A stretch of DNA of 27,450 bases from DATLXH01 sp035576005 (lineage in GTDB: Bacteria; Acidobacteriota; Thermoanaerobaculia; Gp7-AA8), in the NCBI GenBank assembly GCA_035576005.1, contig DATLXH010000141.1:1-27450 (forward strand), written 5' to 3'. The notes beneath the pieces are model-generated. The model did no database searches. It saw only the letters and a list, made by a program, of their open reading frames with translations, and had not been told where the DNA came from. Positions 14,722-22,770 of this stretch are shown piece after piece; positions within the stretch are counted from its first letter, which is position 1, and every line of letters starts with the position of its first letter. The position numbers and the translations under genes are program-made.

Positions 14722-15930
14722 ATGCGATACGCCATTCGCGCCCAGGCGCTGACCAAGAATTACGAGGTTTACGATCGTCCCATTGACCGTCTCCTGGAGG
14801 CGCTCACCCGACGCCCACGCCACAAATCGTTCAGTGCACTGGAAGGTGTCACCTTCGATGTCCGCGCAGGCGAGACGATCGGACTGATCGGGGAGAACGG
14901 CGCGGGCAAGAGCACACTTCTGAAGCTTCTCTGCGGCGTCACCGCAGCAACATCAGGAACACTCGAGATCGCTGGAAGCATCGCTTCAATTCTGGAACTG
15001 GGAGCCGGCTTCCATCCGGAATTCTCGGGCCGCGATAACGCCGCTCTCAACGCTGCCGTTCTCGGGCTGTCGCCCTCAGAGATTCGCGAGGCGCTCCCGT
15101 TGATTCTGGAATTCTCCGAGCTGGGCGATTTTCTGGACCGTCCGGTCAAGACCTATTCTTCGGGGATGTACATGCGACTCGCGTTCTCAGTAGCCGTGAA
15201 CGTCGATCCCGATATTCTGGTGATTGATGAGGCCCTTGCGGTCGGTGACGGCCACTTTCAGAAAAAGTGCGTAGACAAGATCCGCGATTTCCAGCAGAGG
15301 GGCAAGACGATCTTCTTCTGTTCACACGCCCTTTATTACATCTCAACGCTGTGCGAGCGCACGTTATGGCTCGATCACGGAACACTGCGACAGGTCGGTC
15401 CATCAATTGATGTCGTTCACGCCTATGAAACGGCGCTCATGGAGCGCGATCGGCAATCCGCCGACCGGTCACCCGGTGCTGCGGATCGCAGCTCTCCTGT
15501 TCAGATCCGTAGCGTTACGGTAGCGGACCGTCGCGGGAAGCAGGCCACTGAGTTCAATACAGGCGACGACATTCAATTGCACGTCGTGATCGAGTCTGTT
15601 GATCCGGGAATTCCGATCCATCTGATGGCGGGAGTGCTTCGTGCGGCCGATGAAACTCAGTGTTTCGCTGTGGGCACGCACGCGGACGTTGTCGAACCAT
15701 TCTCGGGCCAGACCTTGTACGAGGTGATCGTGAGTCTCAAGCAGGTGCCCCTGCTCCGTGGAGACTATGCGGTAGTGGTCTTCGCGGGTGACGAGAACGC
15801 GATTCATGTTTACGATCGCAAGGATGTTCGTCCCGCGTTCTCGATGCGCGGAGAGCGTTTCGAGATCGGCATGATGTCTGTGGACCACACCTGGCACGTG
15901 TCCGAGACCGCGCAGAGCCTGGCAAGGTGA
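14722..15930 (+). CDS. wzt: ABC glycan exporter ATPase with C-terminal glycan-binding domain (Wzt-like)
   Basis: The ATPase partner of a Wzm-type permease (402 aa). The nucleotide-binding domain has Walker A GENGAGKST (57-65), signature YSSGM (145-149), Walker B ILVIDE (165-170) and H-loop CSH (200-202). RPxxRLLEAL before the domain and LELGAGFHPEFSGRDN (92-107) are typical of O-antigen/teichoic acid exporters. Residues about 255-395 form a beta-rich C-terminal domain (VQIRSVTVADRRG, then NTGDDIQLHVVIES). In Wzt proteins this domain recognises the modified end of the glycan, which fits the methyltransferases downstream. It heads a plus-strand operon and overlaps the next gene by four bases (GTGA). 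The GTG at 14719 is an alternative start. Confidence 0.95.
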   Translation: MRYAIRAQALTKNYEVYDRPIDRLLEALTRRPRHKSFSALEGVTFDVRAGETIGLIGENGAGKSTLLKLLCGVTAATSGTLEIAGSIASILELGAGFHPEFSGRDNAALNAAVLGLSPSEIREALPLILEFSELGDFLDRPVKTYSSGMYMRLAFSVAVNVDPDILVIDEALAVGDGHFQKKCVDKIRDFQQRGKTIFFCSHALYYISTLCERTLWLDHGTLRQVGPSIDVVHAYETALMERDRQSADRSPGAADRSSPVQIRSVTVADRRGKQATEFNTGDDIQLHVVIESVDPGIPIHLMAGVLRAADETQCFAVGTHADVVEPFSGQTLYEVIVSLKQVPLLRGDYAVVVFAGDENAIHVYDRKDVRPAFSMRGERFEIGMMSVDHTWHVSETAQSLAR

Positions 15931-17018
15931 CCGCCCGCAGCGCCGCAGCCTCAGGCCGTGTGGGAAGGAGCGGCTCGCGATCTCTTCTCGTCGTCAACTA
16001 TAACTCCGCAGAGTTGACTCTCGGAGCCGTCGAAAGTGCTCGTGCCGCATCCTCTGAACCGCTCGAGGTTGTAATTGTGGATAACAGCTGTAGTGAAGAT
16101 GAGCTCGCGCGTCTTCACTCCATGAAAGCAGGAACGATTGTGCGCAGCGATCGGAATCATGGGTATGCAGGAGCGATCAACCTTGGCCGGCCGTTCTGTA
16201 CGGGGGAGATCATCATCATCGCCAACCCCGACGTTGTCTTTGCTCGAGGGTCGATCAATCTGCTTTGCAACGTCGTGACCGAGACAGGTGGAGTCGCCGG
16301 CCCGCGGTTCAGCTGGGATGACGGAGGAGAATGGTTGTTGCCCCCCGCGAACCGGGCGTCGCTTGCATCGAAGTTCGCTCAGATTCTGTCAACGCACTCC
16401 GCGTTTATCAGATCCATGCGAGATAGGGCGCTTGCTCGCGAGCGGCTGCAGTTCTGGTTAGCAGCATCTCCACACGAAGTCACGACGCTTTCCGGTGCGG
16501 TACTTTGTGTCGATGCGAAGCTATTCGACTCGCTCGGTGGTTTCGACGAGCGTTTTCACCTCTATTTCGAGGAGAACGACTTCGCTAGACGCGTCTCGAA
16601 TCACGGTGCGCGACTCACCCACGTGCCGTCTGCCCTTTGCCGTCACCTGTTCAATCAAAGTGCCGGCCGGGTCCCCGAATCGTTGGCGGCATTCGCCCGG
16701 TCGGAAAACCTCTTCTTTCGAAAGTGGTACGGGTCGTGGGCCGTCGCTCTCATGTCGCTGGCGTCCTCGAGAGCGCGGCACTCGAAGAAGACAGCGATCG
16801 AGGGCTCGCTTCTTCTCGAGTCGGATCCCCGAAAGTTTCTCGTGGAGTTATCGCCGTTACCGGACTTCTCCTCGGCAGTCGGATACTTCCCGTGCGAGCC
16901 GACAGTCGCAGTTCCACAAGAGATCGTATCCACGTTCATCGGCTCGCGGCTTTACCTCAGGACGTTACTGCGGAAAGATCTCTCAGTTGTGGCCGAGCAC
17001 ATCATCCAACTCCGTTAG
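15927..17018 (+). CDS. GT2-family glycosyltransferase
   Basis: A GT-A fold glycosyltransferase of 363 residues, of the kind that adds rhamnose-like sugars to cell-surface glycans. It shows LLVVNYNSAELTLGAVES (20-37), the nucleotide-binding VIVDNS (49-54), HGYAGAINLG (78-87), IANPDVVF (98-105, the DxD-equivalent site) and GGFDERFHLYFEENDFARRV near 208-228, which carries the ED-type catalytic region. It starts at a GTG that overlaps the wzt stop, so translation is probably coupled. The first 18 residues are low-complexity and the true start could lie slightly later. Donor and acceptor sugars cannot be read from sequence. Confidence 0.92.
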   Translation: MTARSAAASGRVGRSGSRSLLVVNYNSAELTLGAVESARAASSEPLEVVIVDNSCSEDELARLHSMKAGTIVRSDRNHGYAGAINLGRPFCTGEIIIIANPDVVFARGSINLLCNVVTETGGVAGPRFSWDDGGEWLLPPANRASLASKFAQILSTHSAFIRSMRDRALARERLQFWLAASPHEVTTLSGAVLCVDAKLFDSLGGFDERFHLYFEENDFARRVSNHGARLTHVPSALCRHLFNQSAGRVPESLAAFARSENLFFRKWYGSWAVALMSLASSRARHSKKTAIEGSLLLESDPRKFLVELSPLPDFSSAVGYFPCEPTVAVPQEIVSTFIGSRLYLRTLLRKDLSVVAEHIIQLR

Positions 17019-17049
17019 CGCGCATGGCCTGAACTGAAGGTCATGTGGT

Positions 17050-17172
17050 CCGCTCCCGCTCCCGTCTACCGCGATGCGTTCGAGTATCGCTTCCCGACGC
17101 GACTGCGATCAGGTTCAGCGTTTTTTTTGTCGGGCTTCGAGAATCTGCTCAGAATTTGGGAGCGGGAGCGGG
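17050..17172. repeat. Spaced inverted repeat around a T-tract
   Basis: CCGCTCCCGCTCCC (17050-17063) and its exact complement GGGAGCGGGAGCGG (17158-17171) lie 94 bp apart. Between them is a run of eight T residues (17121-17128) preceded only by a weak CTG-CGAT-CAG hairpin. It could be a long-stem transcription stop or an attenuator between the GT2 gene and the next. The gap 17019-17283 contains no gene. Confidence 0.6.
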
Positions 17173-17271
17173 AAAACCGAGACGTGGTTATGAGAGACCA
17201 GGCTCGGAGTTTTTGAATTAAAGGACATTGGGATTACCCTCGCCATAGATGTGAGAGAAATCATTTCGGGC

Positions 17272-17277
17272 TAAAAT
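17272..17277 (+). promoter_or_regulatory. -10 element, probably leaderless start at 17284
   Basis: TAAAAT in the context GCTAAAAT. The predicted transcript start seven bases on, 17284, is exactly the A of the ATG. No ribosome site precedes this ATG, and the -35 region is poor. Confidence 0.5.
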
Positions 17278-17283
17278 CGTCGC

Positions 17284-18810
17284 ATGACGTCTCCGATGGT
17301 CTCGCTCATCGTGTCTGATCCGAGCGGCGTCCTGCAGGATTTGACCGCCGTCTCTGCGTTTGGCGAAGCGTTCCGTGCCTCGGGGTTCTCGTACGAAGTC
17401 CTGATCCTCTGCCCGGACCCTCTATTGGCGCGCCCTATCCCGAATGTCCGTTGGGTAGAGTGGCAGAAGGGCATTGGACCCGGCCTCGCCTCCCGCAAAG
17501 CGGTAGGCGAGGCGAGAGGCGAGGTGCTGGCCCTGTTGAGCGCGGCCAGGCTACCTTCATTCCACGACCTCGGAGCGCTCGTCATGATGGTCCACTCTGA
17601 AGCGGCCTCAGTCGCGATCGGCTCCGATCCTGAGGGCTCGTGGTTTCGCGAGCCAGCGAACAAGCTCGTCGGCGCAACCGCGAGACTCTTCCTCGACTCT
17701 TCGACTCCAGACTCGATCTGTGCGCTTGTGTTTTCGGCAATCGCAGCGCGCATCATTTTCGCTGAATCGAAGATTGACGGCGCGGGTGTTGAGCTCGAGT
17801 TGCTCTTTCTGGCAAACAAGTACGGTTTTCGTATCGAGCGGCACGATTTGAGCCGAGGCGAACAAAGCATTCGTTCCCTCGTCTCACACGCTCAACGAAT
17901 GTTCGATGTGGCGAGAATCAGACACCTCAATCGTCGTACTGCCTATCGCCATCCGAGTCGTTGCCCTGTCTGCTTTTCCGCAGAAGTCTGGTCTGTGTCG
18001 AAGACCGACGAGCACGTCGTCCGCAGCTGTAGTCGTTGCAAGTGTTTCTACCTCGGCAGCGGCAGGCACGACCACACGAGGACCGACGCACTCGTGCGCT
18101 TGACGGGGCATCTGTCACACCCCAAAAATCTTCGCCGACGGGCGGTCTCGACGGCGAAGCTGCTCTCACCCGGCTCGAGGGTGCTGGAGGTAGGGGCAGG
18201 TCGCGGCGAGATGGGAGCGCTGTTACAAGAGGATTTTGAATATGTAGGGATGGATGTCTCGCCGGAAAATGCACGAGATGGACGGGCCAATGGAAGGGAA
18301 GTCTACTGCGCCATTCTGCAGAGCTTTGTCAATACCGGTCCCGCTTTCGATGCACTGATGTTTTTCTACAGTTTTGGTGAAATTGCCGACCCGCACGACG
18401 CACTTGCCCGAGCGAAAGACCTCATGAAGCCGGGCGGCATCCTCGTCCTCGAGACGGCCGATGCCGGTCGTTCATTGCGCGCGGCGCCACATGCTGCGCG
18501 ACTTACAGAACGGTTCGCCCGCCACAGGATTCACTACTCGCATGCGGCGTTGGTGGAACTTCTGGAGCATTCAGGGTTCGAGATCATGAATGCGTCGTCT
18601 CCTGCGCACTATCTGACCAGGAGCGAGATGAAAGAGCGAACGGCTCATCTGCCTCGCTGGATTTCAGCGTTACTTGACCGTGCGGCGGAGCTGCTGCCGG
18701 AACCGGCGCTCTTTCCATCGGGGTCGATCAGAATTGTCGCCAAACGCCGGGCCGGCTCGCGGTCAAATTTGCGCGCGATCAGAGCAGTCGAGCCAACGCA
18801 TGCACGCTGA
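17284..18810 (+). CDS. Degenerate GT-A domain fused to zinc ribbon and SAM methyltransferase
   Basis: A 508-residue fusion. Residues 5-190 follow the plan of DPM1-type GT2 enzymes (VSLIVSDPSG; YEVLIL at 37-42; VELELLFLANKYGFRIERHD at 169-188) but lack the catalytic acidic motifs: the VDDxS site reads LCPDP (42-46) and the DxD site reads SAAR (86-89). I infer a non-catalytic GT-A domain, perhaps for binding. Residues 227-254 form a zinc ribbon with C227-C230 and C249-C252. Residues 295-440 are a class I methyltransferase with motif I VLEVGAGRGEMG (300-311), acidic VGMDVS (321-326) and post-motif LMKPGGILVLET (380-391). The ribbon-methyltransferase layout resembles sugar C-methyltransferases. 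It probably modifies the glycan or its lipid carrier. Confidence 0.85.
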   Translation: MTSPMVSLIVSDPSGVLQDLTAVSAFGEAFRASGFSYEVLILCPDPLLARPIPNVRWVEWQKGIGPGLASRKAVGEARGEVLALLSAARLPSFHDLGALVMMVHSEAASVAIGSDPEGSWFREPANKLVGATARLFLDSSTPDSICALVFSAIAARIIFAESKIDGAGVELELLFLANKYGFRIERHDLSRGEQSIRSLVSHAQRMFDVARIRHLNRRTAYRHPSRCPVCFSAEVWSVSKTDEHVVRSCSRCKCFYLGSGRHDHTRTDALVRLTGHLSHPKNLRRRAVSTAKLLSPGSRVLEVGAGRGEMGALLQEDFEYVGMDVSPENARDGRANGREVYCAILQSFVNTGPAFDALMFFYSFGEIADPHDALARAKDLMKPGGILVLETADAGRSLRAAPHAARLTERFARHRIHYSHAALVELLEHSGFEIMNASSPAHYLTRSEMKERTAHLPRWISALLDRAAELLPEPALFPSGSIRIVAKRRAGSRSNLRAIRAVEPTHAR

Positions 18811-18882
18811 TCCTCCTCGCATAGAGCGTCAGTGCACCAAGCTCGCTGTAACGACGACGCTGCTGAACAGCGTCGGGCGATC

Positions 18883-19839
18883 GTGAGCGGTGTGGAGACC
18901 TACCGTGCTGCCACGCGCGCAGATATCCCTGCTCTCTCGACGCTCTTTCTGGAAGTCTTCGGAGTCGAGCGGGATGAACGGGTGTGGGATTGGAAGCTGT
19001 TTTCCAATCCTCGCGGGAGTGCGAGTTTCCTCTGCGAAGCTGGCGGCAGGGTGGTCAGTCATTGCGCTGGCACTCCCGTTACCTTTCGAGACGGAACGAA
19101 GTCCTATCGGGCCCTGCAGTCCGTCGACTTTATGAGCAGCCCCACATACAGCGGCGGGATGGGCCGAGGCGGCGTGTTCGTGCGCACAGTGAAAGGGTTC
19201 TTCGAGATGTTCTGCGGACCTCTTGCCGCTCCGCTTCTCTACGGTTTCCCGGGAGAGCGACATCGAATTCTTGGGGAGAGGTTGCTTGGCTATCGAGCAA
19301 TCGAGCGTGTGACGGAGTTGTCGCTCGGGGGGCACAAAGAAAAGAGTCTGGAAGGACGAACCGACGCGACGGCGAATCGTGTGAGTCGCAGACTTCCATT
19401 ACCGACGCTAACTCCAAAGATGCTCGATTCGTTCAAGAGTCCTGATTTTGACTTTGGAGCCGAGCGAGATCGCTCCTACCTTCACTGGCGCTATCTGGAA
19501 CACCCCCATAAACCCTACTCAATGCTGTCGTATCGTCGCTGGCCCTCCAGCCCGATGAGCGCCATCGTCCGCGAGACTGGAGACGTTCTGTACGTCATGG
19601 AACTGGGCGGGACGATCGATCGACGCAACGTTCTGGGGCTGACTGCGAAGATGCACGACCTGGGCGTTCCAGTGAAGATGTGGTGCCCAACCCGCCATCC
19701 TGTTGGACAACTCCTTACTGCCGCAGGATGGCTCAGCAGCGAGAAGGACCATTCGATTGAGTGCCGTTTTTTCATCGAACGTCCGGTGCCGATGGAAGGG
19801 GAGATGTATTACACACTAGGAGATTACGATGTTCACTGA
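18883..19839 (+). CDS. GNAT-type N-acetyltransferase
   Basis: About 318 residues with an N-terminal GNAT fold: YRAATRADIPALSTLFLEVF (5-24), then the beta strands GGRVVSHCAGTPVTF and YRALQSVDFMSSP, and a GGMGRGGVF turn that matches the acetyl-CoA pyrophosphate loop (Q/RxxGxG/A). The C-terminal half (from about residue 190) has RDRSYLHWRYLEHP and LTAAGWLSSEKDHSIEC, typical of longer GNAT enzymes that act on sugars or amino-sugar lipids. The frame is open back to a GTG at 18832; GTG at 18883 gives a protein starting at the fold, and neither has a clear ribosome site. Its place among glycan genes suggests O- or N-acylation of an exported sugar. Confidence 0.8.
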   Translation: MSGVETYRAATRADIPALSTLFLEVFGVERDERVWDWKLFSNPRGSASFLCEAGGRVVSHCAGTPVTFRDGTKSYRALQSVDFMSSPTYSGGMGRGGVFVRTVKGFFEMFCGPLAAPLLYGFPGERHRILGERLLGYRAIERVTELSLGGHKEKSLEGRTDATANRVSRRLPLPTLTPKMLDSFKSPDFDFGAERDRSYLHWRYLEHPHKPYSMLSYRRWPSSPMSAIVRETGDVLYVMELGGTIDRRNVLGLTAKMHDLGVPVKMWCPTRHPVGQLLTAAGWLSSEKDHSIECRFFIERPVPMEGEMYYTLGDYDVH

Positions 19840-19902
19840 GCGGATGCCGAAGGCGCCGCGAAATAATTATGGTTCCGCTTTTCAGGACAGGTCAGGTAAT
19901 CC

Positions 19903-20580
19903 ATGACCGCGGGCGACGACATCGTAAAATCCTATCGGTCCCGATGGCTTCAGGGATACGTCAAGGCCAAGCTTCGCAGTGATCCGGTCTACGAGGCTGT
20001 CTATCGCCGGATCGGTCTGAGCACAACGCCATTACTCGACATCGGCTGCGGAATTGGTTTGCTTGCTGCGTATCTGTTACAGCGAGGCTCGAGCAGGCCC
20101 ATCATCGGTCTCGACTACGATCCGCGCAAGATCGAACAGGCGAGTCGCGCAAGTGCCAATTGGACTCCTCGCCCGACCTTCCTTCGACAGGACGCGAGAC
20201 AGCCCGTGATATTTCAAGGCGACGTCGTGATGCTTGACGTGCTCCACTACCTGTCGGATGAGGACCAGAGCGCAGTTCTCTCTAACGCGGCGCGATGCGT
20301 GGAGCCCGGCGGTTACCTTATCGTGCGCGAATGCCTGCGCGACAAAAGTCTGCGCTATCGCCTTACCTGGCTGGAAGAACGCTTCGCGACGTCGATCCGG
20401 TGGTTGAAAGCCGATAGACTCAACTTTCCATCACGGGCCGCGATTGAGGCGCCGTTACTAGACCTTGGATTCTCGTCCGAAGTGATCCCGCTGTCCGGCC
20501 GGCTTCCTTTCAACAATCACCTGCTGACGTTCCGTGCTCCCGTATCGAACGAACCAACGGCGGGGATCACGAAGTCGTAG
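19903..20580 (+). CDS. Class I SAM-dependent methyltransferase
   Basis: 225 residues with motif I LLDIGCGIGLLAAYLL (44-59), acidic residue in IGLDYDPRKIEQA (68-80), DVVMLDVLHYL (107-117) and the post-motif CVEPGGYLIVREC (131-143). It ends the plus-strand operon. The stop lies inside the convergent polysaccharide deacetylase gene, an overlap of 64 bp tail to tail. A GGTCAGG stretch near 19889-19895 serves as a weak ribosome site. The substrate is unknown; glycan terminus, lipid or small-molecule methylation are all possible, and the Wzt C-terminal domain makes a terminal methyl cap attractive. Confidence 0.88.
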   Translation: MTAGDDIVKSYRSRWLQGYVKAKLRSDPVYEAVYRRIGLSTTPLLDIGCGIGLLAAYLLQRGSSRPIIGLDYDPRKIEQASRASANWTPRPTFLRQDARQPVIFQGDVVMLDVLHYLSDEDQSAVLSNAARCVEPGGYLIVRECLRDKSLRYRLTWLEERFATSIRWLKADRLNFPSRAAIEAPLLDLGFSSEVIPLSGRLPFNNHLLTFRAPVSNEPTAGITKS

Positions 20581-21302
20581 CCGTCTGAGGCGAGTGACTG
20601 CAGGACGAGCTCGATGCAGCGATAGGTCATCGATCGGCCATCAACCATGTGACCCTCGTGAAGAAGGATGATTGCGCCGGGCCTGACGTTTTTGAGAATC
20701 ATCGCTGCGGAGCGCTCGGGACTAGAGGCTACAGCATCGAAACCGCGTGCACTCCACCCGATCAGTGTCATGTTTCTCTTCGACAGCATCGGGTGCACGA
20801 ACGGGTTCTTGTGACCAATGGGTGCTCTGAACAGAGAGACTTCCCTGCCTGTCGCGCCTGTGATCGATTCCGAACAGCCATCGATCTCATCGGCAATCCG
20901 CCCGGGAGGAAGACACCAGAAGGTGGCACTCGGATGCGTTTGTGAGTGGTTGCCTAGTTGATGTCCTCGCTCGATGATCGTTCTCAGCTGCTCCGGCTGC
21001 CCAGCACAAAGGGCTCCTTTCACGAAAAAGGTTGCACGCGCCTGGTAACGATCGAGAAGATCGAGCAGCGGCAGACTCTCGTCACTGGGGCCGTCATCGA
21101 TGGTTAGCCAGACTTCCTTTCGATCCGTCCGGAATCCCGTGATGACAGGCCCGAACCACTGGCAATCAGGTTTGAGCGTGGGATAAAGCAGCAGGACATG
21201 AGATACGAATAGAGTCGCGACTGCTGCAAGCGGTGAGGAGCGCCACAACAGGATTGCGATCGAAGGAGCGACGATGGCGCCAACCAGAATCAGTTTACGA
21301 AT
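20517..21302 (-). CDS. NodB-type polysaccharide deacetylase, membrane anchored
   Basis: A metal-dependent carbohydrate esterase 4 protein. Counting from the TTG at 21248: TIDDGP (49-54, Asp51/Asp52), GNHSQTH (99-105, the HxxxH zinc pair), FRAPIG (140-145), RGFDA (168-172) and ILLHEGH (194-200). All five NodB motifs are present. The N-terminus has two hydrophobic segments. No ribosome site or good start fits 21248, while the frame is open to 21302, where an ATT codon lies 6 nt after GGAGG (21313-21309) and adds a basic, hydrophobic leader (RKLILVGAIVAPSIAILLW). I extend the gene there, giving about 261 residues and a 13-nt overlap with the previous gene. It likely removes acetyl groups from a glycan or glycolipid at the envelope. 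Confidence 0.88.
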   Translation of the reverse strand: MRKLILVGAIVAPSIAILLWRSSPLAAVATLFVSHVLLLYPTLKPDCQWFGPVITGFRTDRKEVWLTIDDGPSDESLPLLDLLDRYQARATFFVKGALCAGQPEQLRTIIERGHQLGNHSQTHPSATFWCLPPGRIADEIDGCSESITGATGREVSLFRAPIGHKNPFVHPMLSKRNMTLIGWSARGFDAVASSPERSAAMILKNVRPGAIILLHEGHMVDGRSMTYRCIELVLQSLASDGYDFVIPAVGSFDTGARNVSR

Positions 21303-21859
21303 TCGTTTCCTCCCAGGCGTGCTTCAACTTCACGGATTCTCGAACCAAGAAGTAAAACCAGAACCTGCGCCAGCCCGTTGCAAACGATGACCGACAACCA
21401 GAGAACTCCCGCATAGTGAATCCAACCGTCCTGAACGTACGCCCAAACCGACGCTAACATGACCAGAATATCGATCGTGACAGTCTGGATCGAGCCCATT
21501 TGCCGCAGCTCGATCAGCCCGGCCCGCCTGACCATCTCCAGCGGAACCCCCATCAGCAGGAAAACCGTATTCAGTGCAACCCAGGCAGCTGCCAGTCCTG
21601 ATGCGAACGCGGTCGGAAAACCGATTGAGGGGATCAGTTGCTGAAAAAAAAAGCTGATGTAGGCCGTCACAATTGTGAGCAACGCGAATCCGCGCGCGTA
21701 GCATTCTGTAGCGCTTTGCTCCTCATCAAGTACAAAAACGAAATTCTCCTCTCGCGGTTGGGGACTGCCCTGCATGACAGCGCTCAGGAAGGCTGTCAGC
21801 TTGAAGAGCGCGAGCTTGTGTCTGGCGGGTGACCGCTCCGCGGGGTGTCGCCATCTCAT
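21290..21859 (-). CDS. Integral membrane protein of unknown function
   Basis: 189 residues with four hydrophobic segments at about 57-77, 84-106, 124-143 and 148-173, a basic N-terminal region (MRWRHPAERSPARHK) and a cytoplasmic-looking basic C-terminus. An acidic patch, FVLDEEQSATECYARG (42-57), precedes the first helix. No family is recognised. The start shares ATGA with the acyltransferase stop, and the deacetylase probably begins inside its end, so it is translated with both. Its position between an acyltransferase and a deacetylase suggests a membrane partner in lipid or glycolipid handling. Confidence 0.82.
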   Translation of the reverse strand: MRWRHPAERSPARHKLALFKLTAFLSAVMQGSPQPREENFVFVLDEEQSATECYARGFALLTIVTAYISFFFQQLIPSIGFPTAFASGLAAAWVALNTVFLLMGVPLEMVRRAGLIELRQMGSIQTVTIDILVMLASVWAYVQDGWIHYAGVLWLSVIVCNGLAQVLVLLLGSRIREVEARLGGNEFVN

Positions 21860-22770
21860 CGGGCGCTCTCTTCTTCAACGGGCGTGAACATGAACCATTG
21901 AAACCAGTACTTCCTGACGACTGTCTCCAGTTGAACGGCCCACGCATCGACGGCACGTTGTAAGTCGACTGCCCGGTCCCGTCCGGTTCGATGGACTGAG
22001 CCGGGCGGAAGGGTGATGATTCTGTAAGACCTGCGTCCCATCCTGACGACGAAGAGAGGATAAATCAGGGCCCGACTCGCCATCGCGAGCGCAAATGGGC
22101 CTGCCGGCAGTCGAACCTTTTTTCCGAACAGGGAGCTGCTCATTGCGCTGGCTGTCGGCGAGACCAGGTCACCCTGAATCGCAACAAAACCACCTGAGCG
22201 AAGAGTCTCAATCAGCTCGATTGCCAGCGAGTCGCTGCTCGCGTTGTACCCGACTTTTATATCCGAGGAGAGCGTACGCTCCCTTTCCGTGTCGATGAAC
22301 TCGCCCGTATCTTCCTCGGCTTCGGGCGCCCTGACAACAGTAAGCGGCCGCTTGAGTTTCTCGGAAAAAAGGAACGACCCAAGGTCGTAATTTCCCATGT
22401 GTGCCGTCAGGATGATCGCCCCCTCCTTCGACCTGATGAGGCGTTGGAAGTGATCGAAGCCGACGAACTCCCAATCGGGGATCGTTCGACGTTCCTGAAA
22501 CCGGGAGGAATCGGACAGGCTCCACGCATGACTGGCGAAGACCCTGTAAGCGCGGAAAAACGTTGCGATCTCGGAGGAGCCGGGGAAGATAAGACGCAGA
22601 TTCTTCGAGACCCCTTTGCGTCCCTCCCTCCAGAGCATGAAAATCGCAGCCCATGTCGCAATGACGAAGGGCTCGAGATGAGAAGGAACATTATGAACAC
22701 CCCAGCTCAAGAGCTTGCGCCAGCCCACGCCATGGACGCCGAATCGTCGCTTGAAATCGCTGAAGATCAC
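21856..22770 (-). CDS. Lysophospholipid/lipid A-type acyltransferase (LpxL/HtrB family)
   Basis: 304 residues of the family that transfers acyl chains to lipid A precursors or other lipids at the inner membrane. The catalytic HX4D motif is HMGNYD (124-129) within GAIILTAHMGNYDLG. IQGDLVSPTAS and FGKKVRLPAGPFALAMAS match the downstream conserved blocks, where E. coli LpxL has QD and F.G...P. The C-terminal FQWFMFTPVEEES matches the usual W...F.P ending. The N-terminal segment VIATWAAIFMLW is a likely membrane anchor. It starts at a GTG overlapping the GT2 stop (GTGA). Its location in a glycan locus, rather than with lpx genes, suggests acylation of a glycolipid made here; a role in lipid A is the alternative. 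Confidence 0.9.
   Translation of the reverse strand: MIFSDFKRRFGVHGVGWRKLLSWGVHNVPSHLEPFVIATWAAIFMLWREGRKGVSKNLRLIFPGSSEIATFFRAYRVFASHAWSLSDSSRFQERRTIPDWEFVGFDHFQRLIRSKEGAIILTAHMGNYDLGSFLFSEKLKRPLTVVRAPEAEEDTGEFIDTERERTLSSDIKVGYNASSDSLAIELIETLRSGGFVAIQGDLVSPTASAMSSSLFGKKVRLPAGPFALAMASRALIYPLFVVRMGRRSYRIITLPPGSVHRTGRDRAVDLQRAVDAWAVQLETVVRKYWFQWFMFTPVEEESAR

Noticed and set aside
17121..17128. Eight-T run as a simple intrinsic terminator
   Set aside because: The hairpin directly before it is only about three base pairs; only the distant inverted repeat could supply a stem.
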